A stretch of 64,000 nt of DNA from Hippophae tibetana. Taxonomy: Eukaryota > Streptophyta > Magnoliopsida > Rosales > Elaeagnaceae. Location: contig CM072808.1 of the NCBI GenBank assembly GCA_037013495.1, positions 13,369,319 through 13,433,318 on the forward strand, in the 5' to 3' direction. Positions 34,122 through 45,815 of the stretch are shown here, piece by piece. Under the pieces are notes generated by a model. That model saw only the letters and a list, made by a program, of their open reading frames with translations. It was not told where the DNA came from and did no database searches. Each line of letters begins with the position of its first letter. The stretch's first letter is position 1. A program made the translations under genes and the position numbers.

Positions 34122-35492
34122 TCTCTTCGTAACTAAACACACCTCAAAACACATCTTCTTTCTCTCCATTTTTTAGTTTTTAAGTTTTTCTTAGTTTTTA
34201 GCTTTTCTTAGTTAGTTTTTCTTAGTTTTAGAGTTCTTCTCTTTTTGAGAAGAACTAGTTATGTTTTTGTAATTTATTTGCTTTTCGATTCAATAAATGG
34301 GAGTGCAAATTCCGTTTGGTAGTTTTCCAGCAACGAGAATAGCAACAAAGTACTGTAAGGATTTTATTTTCTTTACAGTCATTTTTTATGCTTTATTCTT
34401 ACATGTTATATTTAATTTGTCTGTGATTAAATTTAACTTTGGTGGCTATTTGTAAACATGATATAATAATAACGTTGTTATGCTTGCGAAATATTAAATA
34501 GGTAAAAATCTCTAAAATGAATTGATTTTATTTATATTCAAGATTTTATATTAAGAATGTTAGAGAGAAATATATTATTTTTCATTACAAACTTAAATCT
34601 GAAAATTAGATTTTAAGGTTTAGTTATCCGGTCTAATTTATAATAGTGATCTTTTATTTGTTGGCACAATCGCCCGGTAGTTAGAGTGAAGCTCTATTTC
34701 AAAAGTTTTTATAAGAATTATTATCTGAAAATGTATTGACAACATGTTTTGAGTAGTGGTTTTAAAACTTGAAAGTTAGTACTCAGGTAATTAAATTCTT
34801 AGGTTTAATTTGGACACCTTGAATAAAGTTTAAACTGTCTAACCCCACCAAATGTGACATTTAAATGGTTCATTTTCAATCTCTTAGAAAAAAGAAATTA
34901 ATTTAATTAACCAAATTAGTTATCAACCCCACTCATAGGTGTTAATTGATTTTTTTAGTTAACAAAGAATATCTAACCCCACCAAAGATGGTATTCATAT
35001 AAAAAAGAGAGAATCAATAAATATCAATTTATATCTTTAATAACCTAAATAATATGAGCAAGCATAATTAACTTAGTTATTATATCCATAAATACTCCAC
35101 TATTATAAATGATAAAATTTGCATCAATATTTATTGAATGTGTATCTATGTTTATTTTTATGTTATTAGATTAGAAACACAAAAACCCAAATATCGTGAC
35201 ATGTTTAGGATTTAATTTCATTTTTAAAAGTTTGAATAATAAATTAAAAACCACATATATTTCTTCCTTAGATTGACCTTGGGAGTATGCTTATCATTTT
35301 CTATGAAATGATTCGTGCACTTGCGAGAGTTTTATAAATATAAAACCAAAATATTGGTAGGATCAACGATACCGATTCTGCTCATCACTAACCTACTCAC
35401 CAAAACACTATCTATCAAGAGTTTTGAAAGGGTCAATTAGAAGGGTTGAGGTTAAAAGATATGTCCACTTATCTTAAAGGCTAGTGGGAGAT

Positions 35493-37330
35493 TGTTATGA
35501 TAGTATCTAAATATAAAGGAGTTTGTATTTAAATTTATACTAAAATTAGAGTGAATAAAATAAACATTTTATTTATTTACATATGTTATTTTATTTTTCA
35601 AATAAATCATAAAAATTCTTGATTATTAATGTATGTTTAAAACATAATATATTAGTGCATATATAGGAAGATTGGTCCTAAGTGAAATAATCAAATTGTC
35701 TTTAACGATGAATTAAAGTTTATATAATGGGATCCTTAATTAAGTAACTAGTACGACTTATATCCATTTGGAATGGAGTGACTCTTATCTCAAATGTGTT
35801 GTGGAGAGATTTAGTTAGGGATACTTTGTATGATAGTTGACTATACAAAATTGGACCAGACATATTAGAAACACTGTTAATATTTATTTACTCACAATTG
35901 TTTCTCTATGTCACTCAATGTTCATATATGGGATGATCTTAATCTTAAGTGATTTTACTAGTCCATTGATGTAGCCCTATGTTATTTTACCTACTCGATG
36001 ATGCTTGAAGTGTTGGGTTAAGATACCTTGCTCCTTGCTATCTCAATGTTTATTGTAAATTTTACTCTCTAATGTTAGATAATAATTCTCTTATTTAGTG
36101 ATTCTAAGCTTAAATAATTGCAATCATATAATTATATATAGTTATTCATATGCATCACGAGCACTCAAGGAGAAGATGTAATAAAGGAGGTAAAATGGAC
36201 TTAATGACCTCAGTCGTATTATGAATTGGTTATAAAGGATTGAGTTACATCTCATAGTTATATCAATGAATTACTTATATATACTATGTTTGGTAAATAA
36301 GAGTTATGATATCTAAAAGTTTTTTTAGTATAACTTTGATATTAATAAAGATTGATAATTAGTTCAAGGGTTAATGAATGTATCAATACTTAAGCTTAAA
36401 TTCATAGTTCCATTGGTCCCCAAGTCTGACCTATAACAACGATTGAACGATATTACTTTCGAAATAAATAAATAATTAATTAATTCATATGATCAAAAAA
36501 ATATTTATTTATTGGGGTATTTTATGATAGTCATAGATGTCAAATAAATATGAAAGGTAAAATGATAATTTGGCATAGTCAAATTAATTAATTAATATTT
36601 TATTGGACTAAATATTTCTTTGAAATAATTAAAATATTAAAATGTAAAATTTAAATGTTTGGTAGTCATTTAAATACTTGTTGAACAAGAAGGGTATTTT
36701 AATAATTATCAAATTGGATTTGATTTTGTATTAATTATTGAAGTAAATTTAGTTTAAAATTCAATTGTAGCACACATCTAGGAGTATGACTCCTACATAT
36801 TGCATAGATAAAGCTAAAATAATGAGAATGAGATTCTTATTATATTATATAGCTTGATTGTATGTAAGATTTTTAATTGGAGATGATCTTAATCTAAATC
36901 AAACTATGTCAAATGGAGACCATTTAAATTCACCTTATTTTTTCCTTATATGCCGTCCAATACATGGGAATTTGAGAGAATTTTGAATAAACAAAATTTA
37001 ACCGAATGTCATAATAATTCAAAAAGTTGTTCTTGATAGAAAATTATTTATCTTTAACAATACATTTCACATAATAAAGGGTTCTAGTTGGAGAACTAGA
37101 AGCATATTTTGATCAACTTAGAGCTTGTAAGGATTCCTACCAATTCATTCCTTACTTATAAGGAGATAATGCTTGGAAGCTCAAAGGTTGCAACCATTCT
37201 TTTAAGCTATAAAAATATGTTTCTAGTTCTACTTTATTGTAATTAAATTATCAATATCATAATATCTTAGTTTAAAAAATTTTTGTTGTCTAATACTATT
37301 TGATTTTAAAATTTTTGTTGTTAAAAATTG
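35493..37330 (+). repeat. 3' LTR of Copia element G
   Basis: It starts TGTTATGATAGTATC right after the polypurine tract and runs as AT-rich, gene-free sequence with TTCTAGTTCTACTTTATTGTAA near 37230. The right end is uncertain because the 5' partner is absent. Confidence 0.6.
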
Positions 37331-38263
37331 AAGTTTTTACCAAAAAAGAAATTTAAAAACCAAGGAGTAATGGGATATTGAATATAATGTAGAATGCACC
37401 AAAAAGCATTAAAACATGTATACAAAGACTTAAAATGGTGAAAAAAATAATTTGTTAATGTCCACATGAGAGGATAGTAAAAAAATACCACAAATACCCT
37501 AATAAATGCACATGTATTGTTCATGTGTAAAAATTCTCTAATAAAATACAAAATTGCATTAAATTGACACATTTGATTAAATATGAGTATTACTATTTAT
37601 GCTATCACTAAGTTAACAAACTCGACTAATGAGGTATTATCATAAAATAAAAGAATTGAAAGATACATTTTTAATGAAGTTGGAGAACTTTTCTAACTCG
37701 TCCTAATTTAATATAAAAGATATCCAACTTATTTATATTTAATGTTAAGTATTTAGATTTAATTTATATTTTTAATACAAATTTAAAAATTTATATATCA
37801 TAAGTATAAGTTTTAAAAATATTATAAATATTTTTCTTAAATTATTTTATATTTATCTTATAGGAAGATATTTTGACATTCTTAATAATAAGTTTTATCT
37901 TTTGTTTTGATAAAAATAAATAGCAATTCTATTCACTTTAAATTGAGATAAATTATCAACTTACCTAATAGAATATAATTAGATGATAAAAATGTGTATT
38001 AGCTTCACCTTATTATAATTGATCACTTAAATTGATAAATTGGGATAACTAAAAATTTTGAAAGCAAAATAATCTCTAATAGTAACCACATAAATGTTTT
38101 TTTTTTTTTTTGTTATATACATTTTTTTCCCTCAAACTGCGTTACTCGTCGTATGTTCAAGTGATATTATAAACCAGATAAACTGATAAATCCTATAGAG
38201 AGAAGAAAAACATTGTTATAAAATTGATTTCATTTTTAAGTTTTAAATATATATATTTTTATG

Positions 38264-38268
<5 letters not shown>
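37331..38268. other. Gene-free AT-rich region upstream of the small membrane protein gene
   Basis: No coding sequence or recognisable repeat apart from a T run near 38098-38111. Confidence 0.6.

Positions 38269-38304
<36 letters not shown>
38269..38304. repeat. (AT)18 microsatellite
   Basis: An uninterrupted AT run of about 36 bases lies 250 bases upstream of the start codon of the gene at 38554. Confidence 0.95.
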
Positions 38305-38307
<3 letters not shown>

Positions 38308-38553
38308 AATATTAAACATATATATTTTACTAGCTAGGTTCATCATCACTGTCACACACGCTTGTCATCTAAGTATGACACGCAGCAAAAACGTGTCTAA
38401 TAACCGAGCCCTCGATGACTCCACCTCCAAGCGTGGCAATAGAGAAGGTCATATCTGTACAGTAGGCAGTAGCAAGCACATATTATCAATAATTATTCAA
38501 TGTTCAGAGAAAATAAAGGTTGAACAGAAATTAGTTGAGAGAGAGAGAGAGTT

Positions 38554-38859
38554 ATGGCAGCTGGGAATGAAGAATGGAAGAAAATGGCGGATACACATAA
38601 AATGAGTCCAGAGGAAGTAAAAGCAGCAGGAGTTGAGGCATCTAAGAGGCCACCAGGACACAACCCAGGTGGTGTTCTTCACCAAAGGCGTAGCCTTCCT
38701 TACAATTACGCTACCATGACCCTGGCTGGCTTAGCCATCACTGGTGTCATTGCTTATTTCACTCTTTACACCATGAAAAATCCTGAGGCCACTCCTGTAG
38801 ATGTTGCTAAAGTCACTGTTGGTGTTGCCGAACCTGAAGATACTCTGCCGAAGAAGTAG
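38554..38859 (+). CDS. Small single-TM membrane protein (101 aa), conserved plant family
   Basis: An intact single-exon frame runs from ATG (38554, preceded by a GA-repeat leader AGAGAGAGAGAGTT) to TAG (38857-38859). The protein starts MAAGNEEWKKMADTHKMSPE, has a basic segment with KRPPGHNPGG at residues 31-40 and LHQRRSLPY at 42-50, then one hydrophobic segment at about 53-73, and an acidic, valine-rich tail ending PKK. There is no signal peptide. I recognise the MSPEEV-AAG-EASKRPPGHNPG pattern as a conserved plant family. I associate it weakly with a plant-specific mitochondrial complex I accessory subunit (Arabidopsis At1g67350-like, P1), but this is from memory and unproven here. The gene has no neighbour in an operon-like sense; transposons surround it. 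The lack of introns could reflect a short native gene or a retrocopy. Confidence 0.8.
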   Translation: MAAGNEEWKKMADTHKMSPEEVKAAGVEASKRPPGHNPGGVLHQRRSLPYNYATMTLAGLAITGVIAYFTLYTMKNPEATPVDVAKVTVGVAEPEDTLPKK

Positions 38860-39063
38860 TTGCTTAAAGGCCTCTGCTTAATTTGCTGCCTTTTGATTGG
38901 CAGAGTCTTGTGTTATGTTGCTTAGAATTGAAATTAATCTAATATGAAAGAAAAATTAGTACTTAGTAGTATGATTTTTTTCCTTATGTCATAACAATTA
39001 AATTTATTCTTATTTTATGTCGATATTACATTTCAACTACTACATTCAGAAGTAAGCAATTTT

Positions 39064-39290
39064 AAACCACTTTTCGATGTGCCAAAAAGAGAAGTTGGTA
39101 AATCATTAAAACAATTGTTTTGGGTATAGGCTTTGTAGAAAAAGGAATGTAACTGATATTATTCTCTGTATTTGTAAACCACTTTTCGATGTGCCAAAAA
39201 GAGAAGAAGTTGGTAAATCATTAAAACAATTGTTTTGGGTATAGGCTTTGTAGAAAAAGGAATGTAACTGATATTATTCTCTGTATTTGT
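39064..39290. repeat. 112-bp tandem duplication
   Basis: Copy 1 (39064-39175) and copy 2 (39176-39290) both run from AAACCACTTTTCGATGTGCC to ATTCTCTGTATTTGT. Copy 2 has a 3-base GAA insertion. Each copy includes the piece GTATAGGCTTTGTAG-AAAGGAATGTAAC that also belongs to the LTR of element J1, so the duplication is younger than J1. Confidence 0.92.
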
Positions 39291-39351
39291 AAATGTACAA
39301 TACCAACCTTTATATAGTCAATCAAGTATTTAAACAAACTAACAACAAACT

Positions 39352-39658
39352 TATTGTATTATTATTATTTTAATTTTGTTCAATTAGTTGTAATTTTGGA
39401 GTTCATCCATTTAGAGATAGTGGAAGCGGTCAACGATGCCTGAGAACCTAGGTAAAATTTATATCGAATCTCATTAAATTTATGATGTTTTTATTTTTCT
39501 ACTTTAAAATTTATGTTTCAACATTTGGTTTAGTTTATTTTAGCATTATATTTTCAATAATATTATTTTATCGGGTTAGTTTGAGTTCTATTCATTTAAA
39601 TCATAAGTGAATAGTAACTATTTAGAATAGGAAAAATATACCCGATTTTCCCAAAAAT
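39352..39658 (+). repeat. 5' LTR of Copia element H, internally deleted
   Basis: It begins TATTGTATTATT (TG changed to TA) and, from 39383, follows the 3' LTR from AATTAGTTGTAATTTTGGAG to TTTTCCCAAAAA. About 140 bases of the 5' part are missing relative to the 3' copy. Confidence 0.75.
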
Positions 39659-39676
39659 TGGTATCAAAGTCAAGAG
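39659..39676 (+). other. Primer binding site of element H
   Basis: TTGGTATCAAAGTCAAGAG begins one base after the 5' LTR and matches TGGTATCAGAGC with one change. Confidence 0.8.
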
Positions 39677-39752
39677 TTTATATCTAGGAATTTGTTTGTA
39701 TTTCGTTTTTTTGATATTGGAATATAGTTTTTAGTTGTTGTAATTTGAAGAA

Positions 39753-40675
39753 ATGGTAGAAGAAAAGTCTCCCTCAAATAGAGGTTAACCATCCACGTCA
39801 GGCAAAATAATAGTTATGAATGCAAGGTTCGAGATGGAAAAGTTTGATGAAATCGGTCATTTCGGCATGTGATAAGGCGAAGTTTTAGATGCTCTTTTTC
39901 AATAAGGTCTAGACATCGCCATTCAATAAGAGAAAACAAATGAAGTCAAGTGGAAAAAATATCAATCGATTGGCATGTGGTACAATATGTTTGTGTCTCT
40001 CAAGAGAACAAGAGTACATGTTTATGAAGAAGACATCTACAAGTAAGTTGTGGAAGGCGTTGGAGAACAAGTTCATGAAGAATAGCAGATTGAATCAGCT
40101 CTATTTGAAGAAGAAGTTGTTATGTTTTGAATACCTTCCAGGTACCACAATAAACGACCACATTACTACTTTTAATCGATTAGTAACAGGTTTGTTAAAT
40201 ATGGATGAAACTTTTAAAGATGAAAATTTAGCCTTAATGTTGTTAGCTTCCCTTCCTAATGAGTTTCATCACCTTATTACGAGCTTACTCATTGGGAAGG
40301 ATAAGGTGTCCTTTGAGGAAGTTTGCACTGCTTTGTATAGTTATGAAATTAGAAATAAAGATAAAAAAAATTAGAAATGAAACAGTAGAGGCACTGTCTG
40401 TAAGAGGGCATCTGCAAACTCAATAGAAAGGAAGGAGTGGCAGAACTCATTCAAAAGTAAGACTTGGTAAATATGAATGTGCCTTTTGTCATGAAAAAGG
40501 TCATTGGAAGAAAAAATATTTGAAGCTGCAAAAGAAAGGAAAAGTTGTTTCGTTTGATGCATGTGTAGTTGAAAGCAATTCAAATTTAGATTTTGCATTG
40601 GTTGGTTCATCAACAACATCACATCCTGGTGATTGGATTTTTGATTCAACGTGTACCTTCCATATGTCTCCTAAT
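39753..40675 (+). pseudogene. Copia gag-protease relic (element H)
   Basis: It starts MVEEKSPSNRG at 39753, then ARFEMEKFDEIGHFGM (39820-39870). The long open part 39940-40374 reads LACGTICLCLSREQEYMF, KLWKALENKFMKNS and LPGTTINDHITTFNRLVTGLL, the UBN2-type gag fold. A zinc knuckle CAFCHEKGHWKKKYL follows at about 40470-40520, with the last cysteine lost. The protease active site reads WIFDSTCTFHMS at 40637-40670, where Copia normally has D-S-G or D-S-A. Stops occur at 39786, 39870, 39903 and 40370. Confidence 0.88.
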
Positions 40676-43600
40676 AAGTAATGGTTCTTTAACTTTGAAA
40701 AACTAGACGGTGGATTTTTTTTCATGGGTAATAATTATCCATGCAAAGTTTTGAGGTTCAGTACAATTCATTTGAAGAATTAAGATGGTTCAACCAAAGT
40801 GTTGACAAATGTTCATTGTGTTTCAGATATGAAGAAGAATCTCATTTCTATGGGAGTCTTAGAATCAAAAGGCTTCATTGTGATCATACAAAATGGGGCA
40901 TTGAAGGTTACTTCTGGAGCACCTGTGGTGATGAAAGGTGTTCAAAAGAATAACTTGTACTACTACCTTGGTAGTATGGTTATTGGGACAACATCAGTAG
41001 CAGTTTCAAAGGAAGAAAGAGATTTAGAAACTACGAAGGTATGGCATATGTGTTTGGGACATGCTGGTGAAAAACTTTACAGATTCTTGTAAAGCAAGGC
41101 TTGTTAAAAGGTGTGAGAATTGACAAGTTGGAATTCTGTGAGCATTGTGTATTGGGGAAGCAGAAAAGAGTAAGCTTTGGCATTGCACTCCATAATACAA
41201 AAGGTATTATGGATTACATCCATACTAATGTATGGGGTCCAACAAGAACTTCATCCATGAGTGGCAAACATTATTATGTCATTTTTGTTGATGACTTCTC
41301 CAGAAGAATTTAGGTGTATCTCATGAAAAAAAGGATGAAGTTCTGGGAATTTTCCTTAAATGGAAGAAGATGATTAAGATTCAGACTAGTAGAAAGATCA
41401 ACTGTTTAAGGTCTGATAATGGAACTGATTACACAAACGATCCATTTATGAAATTTTGTAAAGAATAAGGGATAGTGTAACACTTCACTATTTGAAAAAC
41501 ACCATAACAGAACGAAGTTGTAGAACGTATGAACCAAACTTTGCTGGACAAGTTTTAGTGTATGTTGTCAAATTCTAGGTTAGGCAAGCAGTATTGGGAT
41601 GAGGTTATAACGTATGCATGTCATCTTGTCAATTGTCTACCATCGTTTGCTGTTGAAGGCAAAATGCCTATGGAGGTATGGTTTGGAAAACCTACTAGAG
41701 ATTACGATTTCTTACATGTGTTTGGTTCTATTGCATAATACCATGTAACGGAATCAAAGGTAGATCCAAGAACCAAAAAAAGTTATTTTTTTGGGAATCT
41801 ATGGTTCTAAGGGATATTGACTATGGTGTCTTGAAACAAAAAGGATAATCTTCAGTAGAGATGTTACCTTTGATGAATCTGCCTTGCTGAGAAAGGCAAC
41901 TGAGAAGATTGATTGCACTTTGGAGTAGGTGGAGTAAACTTTGAAACAGGTGGAGTTTGAAAAAATAATTGTTAATCCAGTTGGTGGAAATAAGACAGAA
42001 GCTGATCCTCCATTGGCAGAAGATGAATCAAATGAAGAAGAGGTTTTAACCTAAGAACCTCCACAGCAACAAGAAAAAACTACACTTGATAGGCCACAAC
42101 GACAAAATATCAATATGCCTGCTCGATTCAAAGATTTTGAAGATATATCTTCTCAGTTCAAGAATACGATAGCTTATGCACTTTCAATTGTGCATTATGA
42201 TGTTCTTCCATATATAAATTAGAAATTAGAAGCCTTGAAGTTAAAAAATGGGAGGAAGCCATAAACGAAGAACTTCTATTCCTTTAGAAGAATAAAATAT
42301 GGAAGTTGACACAACTACCTAAGGGCAAGAAGGAAATTGGTTGCAAATGGGTGTATGCAAAGAAAGAAGAATTTCCTAACAAAGATGATGTTCGCTACAA
42401 GGCAAGGTTGGTGGCTAAAGGCTACGCTCAAAAGGAGGGAATCAATTATAATGAAGTATTTTCTTCAGTTGTAAAACATTCCTCCATTAGATTTTTTTTG
42501 TTTTAATAGCACATTTGGATTTGGAACTAGTTCAACTTGATGTGAAAATTGTGTTTCTACACGGTGACTTGGAAGAGGAAATCTATATGTTTCAACCATA
42601 AGGGTTTAATGTTGCTAATAAATAAAATTGGGTTTACAAGCTGAACAAATCGTTGTATGGATTGAAGCAATCTTTGAGGCAGTGGTACAAATGATTTGAT
42701 TAGTTTATGTTGTAGCAAAAGTATACTAGAAGTACACATGATCATTTTGTGTATTTTTTCAAGCTACAAGATGAGTATTTCATCTATCTCTTATTGTACG
42801 TCGATGATATGTTGATTGGATCGAAGAGCCAAGAAGAAATTAAGAAGTTGAAGGCTCAACTAAGTCAGGAGTTCGAGAAGAAAGATCTGGGAGAAGCCAA
42901 GAAGATTCTCAGCATGGAGATAAGTAGAGATAGAAAGAAGGGGAAGTTTAGTTTGACCCATATTCAATATTTGAAGAAGGTACTACAATGTTTTGATATG
43001 AATGAACAGACAAAACCTGTAAGTACTCTGCTTGTTCCTTATTTCAAGCTTAGTGCTCAATTATCTCCTAAGAATGATTCAGAATGAGAATACATGGAAA
43101 AATTACTGTATGCAAATGCGGTTAGTAGCTTGATGTATGCAATGGTGTATACAAGACCTAACATTTCACATGATGTTGGTATTGTTAGCAAATACATGCA
43201 TGACCCTGGTAAAGGACATTGGTTGGCTGTGAAATGGATTCTACCATATATTCTAAATACTGTGGATGTTTGTTTAGTATTTCAATAGGATAATACCATT
43301 GGTTAATGTGCAATCGGATATTGTGATTCCGACTATGCAGAAGATTTAGATAAGCGTTGATTAACTACTGATTATGTGTTTACTCTTGCTAGAGCACCAG
43401 TCAGTTGGAAGTCTACCTTGTAGTCCACAATTGCTTTGTCTACTATAGAGGCAGAGTATATGACAGTTATAGAGGCTGTGAAGGAAGCTATTTGGTTACA
43501 AGGTTTACTTGAAGACTTAGGAGTTGGTCAAAAACATATTAAGGTGTTTTGTGATGGTCAAGAGTGTTATTCATTTAGCAAAGACCAAGTCTATCATGGA

Positions 43601-43800
43601 CGTATAAAGCACAATGAATTTCGTTACCATTTCATGCAAGAGATTATTAAAGAATGTGGAGTAGAAGTTCAGAAGATTAATACTACATCCCACATATATG
43701 ATGACCAAGGTGGTAACGACAATTAAGTTCAAACATTGTTTGGACTTGATTAACATCTTGCAAATTTGAATTGGAAATGACGTTACTGATGTATAGATTG
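40676..43800 (+). pseudogene. Copia pol relic (element H): integrase, RT, RNase H
   Basis: The pre-integrase segment (NNLYYYLGSMVIGT, ETTKVWHMCLGHAGEK) leads to the zinc finger LEFCEHCVLGKQKRVSFG at 41128-41180, the integrase core (DYIHTNVWGPTRTSSMSGKHYYV and DDFSRR at 41210-41310), RT (GCKWVYAKKEEFPN and ARLVAKGYAQKEGINYNEVFS at 42340-42460; LLYVDDMLIG at 42788-42815 with the catalytic YVDD kept) and RNase H (STIEAEYMTVIEAVKEAIWLQ at 43436-43500). At least a dozen stops and frameshifts break it. It is the best-preserved complete pol order on the plus strand of the window. Confidence 0.9.
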
Positions 43801-43842
43801 AAGAAATCATTTAAGAATCACTAAGTCTCTAAGGTGGAGATT

Positions 43843-44292
43843 TGTTGTATAGCTCATTAGAGAGAAAATTGAAAAAGTCCTACATGGGTTAGGAACGAAG
43901 GTAGGTGTTGTATTTTGGGCTATAAATAAATCCCCTTCCTCCACTTCTAAAGCATCCCAAAATTTGTAAATATTCCTCTATTTTATAAAGGTAATTGATT
44001 AGCTCGTTTTTTTCCAATTAGTTGTAATTTTGGAGTTCATCCATTTGGAGATAGTAAAAGTGGTCAACGACGCCCGAGGACCTAGATAACATTTATACCG
44101 AACCTCATTAAATTTATGGTTTTTTTATTTTTTTTTGCTTTAATATTTCTGTTTCAATATCTAGTTTAGTTGATTTTAGTATTATATTTCCAATAGCATT
44201 ATTTTGTTGGGTTAGTTTGATTTCTATTCATTTAAATATAAGTAAATAGTAATTATTTAAAATAGAAAAAAATATACCCATTTTTTCCAACA
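43843..44292 (+). repeat. 3' LTR of Copia element H (450 bp)
   Basis: It starts TGTTGTATAGCTCATT and ends TTTTTTCCAACA, with GGGCTATAAATAAATCC (43918-43934) as a TATA-like box. Confidence 0.85.
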
Positions 44293-44349
44293 AACCTAAT
44301 ATAAAGTGTAAAACATAAATTAACTAAATACAATCTAATACCGTAAACT

Positions 44350-45815
44350 GATGGTGGTGAGGCATAGAGAGCAAAACCGAGACTAAGGAAGAGCTTTATT
44401 TAAAGCATCTATCGACTTATCATCGAAAGGTGTGAACTTAACCTCTAAAGTACTAGAAGCAACTTGATCACGAATGAAATGTTATTTAATTTCAACATGT
44501 TTGTTTCGTCCTCGTATGATGAACTGGATTAGAGGTAAGACATTTTGGCATTATGGATGAACTAGATTGAAGCTGGCGTTGAGGTTGTCACAAAGAGAAC
44601 AGGAGCAAGTCACAAGGAAATGGACAATTTAGACATAAAGATTTGTGGCACTGAGGTTGTCACAAAGAGAACAAGAGCAATTGGAAAAGAAATGGACAAT
44701 TTAGACAACAAGAACTTGAGCCAGAGAAAGTTCTGGCGAAGCTAAGGCAAGAGCACAATAGTCAACTTCATTTGAAGATTTTGCAACCACTTTCTACTTA
44801 TTAGTAGACCAAAAAACCAAGTTGTCACTAAAATACACACAAGAGGTACTAGTTTAACGTTGATCATCAAGGTAGTTAATCCAATCTAAATAAAAAAAAC
44901 ACCATAATGAAGAGTACCCTTCAAATATCAAAAAATTATTTTTACAGCATCTCAATGTATGTCAATTGGAGCATGTAAAAATTGACATAAGTGATTCACA
45001 AAAAAATAAATATCTGACCTTGTAAAGGAACAATATTACAATGCACCCACAAGACTCATTTATATAGAAGGATTGACCATCATATTTAGACAATGTACCA
45101 CTAGAACTGAGAAGAGTTTTTGGCAAGTTTGGTAGATCCATAACGCTTTTAGAAAGCAATTCTAAAGTATATTTTCTCTGACTCATATGCACTTTACCAT
45201 TTCTATGAGTAATCTCAATCCCTAAAAAGTAATTAAGATCATCTAACTCCTTCAAAGCAAAAAGAAAATGAAGCATAGTAGTAATTTCAATCAAATAAGC
45301 TAAATCATTTCCAATCAAAATAATACCATTAATGTAGATTAGAATGACTGTCATAAGTGAGTCATGCTATTGAACATATATAGATGGATTTTCTTTAAAG
45401 TTATGAAAAGTAGAGTGGATGGGAGTTTTCGATACGAGACCCATGGGGCTTGTTTGAGGCTATAAATAGCCTTATGCAACTTACACACCAAATGAGGAGC
45501 AAATGTATCTTCAAAACCCTCATGTTGATACATATAAACCTCATCTATGATTTTTTTCATTTAAGCATGCATTATTGACATCAAAGAAACTATAATAGTC
45601 AGGACAATTCGAATTGTTTGACATTTAAATACAAGTGTGAAGATCTCACTGTAATCAATACCATATTTTTGTTTGTAACCTCTAGTTAAGACCCGAGACT
45701 TGTATTTTTCAAGAGACATGTCATGATTAAGTTTCACCTTAAAGAACCATTTGCAAGTAATTGTCTTACAATTCTTTGGCTTAGGTACAAGAGACCAAGC
45801 CATATTCTTTAACAA
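44350..45815 (-). pseudogene. Copia RT and RNase H relic (element J1)
   Basis: The minus strand reads CKWFFKVKLNHDMSLEKYKSR and YKQKYGIDYSEIFTLV (45815-45620), CKLHKAIYSLKQAPW (45480-45430), then LIYINGIILIGND (45340-45300), where the catalytic YVDD has become YING. ELDDLNYFLGIEI and SQRKYTLELL follow, and RNase H remains lie at 44350-44560 (RNKHVEIK, HFIRDQVAS). Stops are frequent. The loss of both catalytic aspartates means no reverse transcription from this copy. Confidence 0.87.

Larger units (their letters stand above)
33124..35392. mobile_element. Solo Gypsy LTR with perfect 5-bp TSD
   Basis: The LTR spans 33129-35387 (2259 bp), from TGATGAGTGCTC to CTGCTCATCA, with 7-bp inverted ends TGATGAG/CTCATCA. 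CTAAC stands on both sides (33124-33128 and 35388-35392). The 3' part (GATTCGTGCACTTGCGAGAG) parallels Athila-like LTR ends. A promoter-like CCTATAAATACCATC lies at 34107-34121. No internal region remains. Confidence 0.95.
31905..35490 (+). pseudogene. Copia RNase H relic (element G), three pieces
   Basis: Piece 1 gives VDRFSNIYI and NVKQSCIVHSTMEIIYVAAS, the Copia S-K-Q-S-T-E-A-E-Y region with E-Y changed to I-Y. Piece 2 gives LYFDNSGEVANT, EPRSHKRGKHIEYEYHLI and EIYIEEM with internal stops. Piece 3 gives LLTKTLSIKSFERV, then GLRLKDMSTYLKASGRLL-like sequence in shifted frames. The reading crosses from NNLAN at 33128 to LLTKTL at 35388 in frame if the solo LTR and one TSD copy are left out. 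Confidence 0.85.
31905..37330 (+). mobile_element. Copia element G 3' end, split by two insertions
   Basis: RNase H sequence appears in three pieces (31905-32060, 32955-33128, 35388-35490), separated by an unassigned insertion (about 32060-32955) and a solo Gypsy LTR (33129-35387). The polypurine tract GGCTAGTGGGAGAT and a long 3' LTR follow. All of the 5' part is missing. Confidence 0.8.
39352..44292 (+). mobile_element. Copia element H, nested in the 3' LTR of J1
   Basis: It has a 5' LTR with an internal deletion (39352-39658), PBS, a full-order gag-pol relic, a polypurine tract (AAGGTGGAGATT) and a 3' LTR (43843-44292). The flanks AAACT (39347-39351) and AACCT (44293-44297) are a 5-bp TSD with one mismatch. 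Removing H rejoins the J1 LTR halves. Confidence 0.85.
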
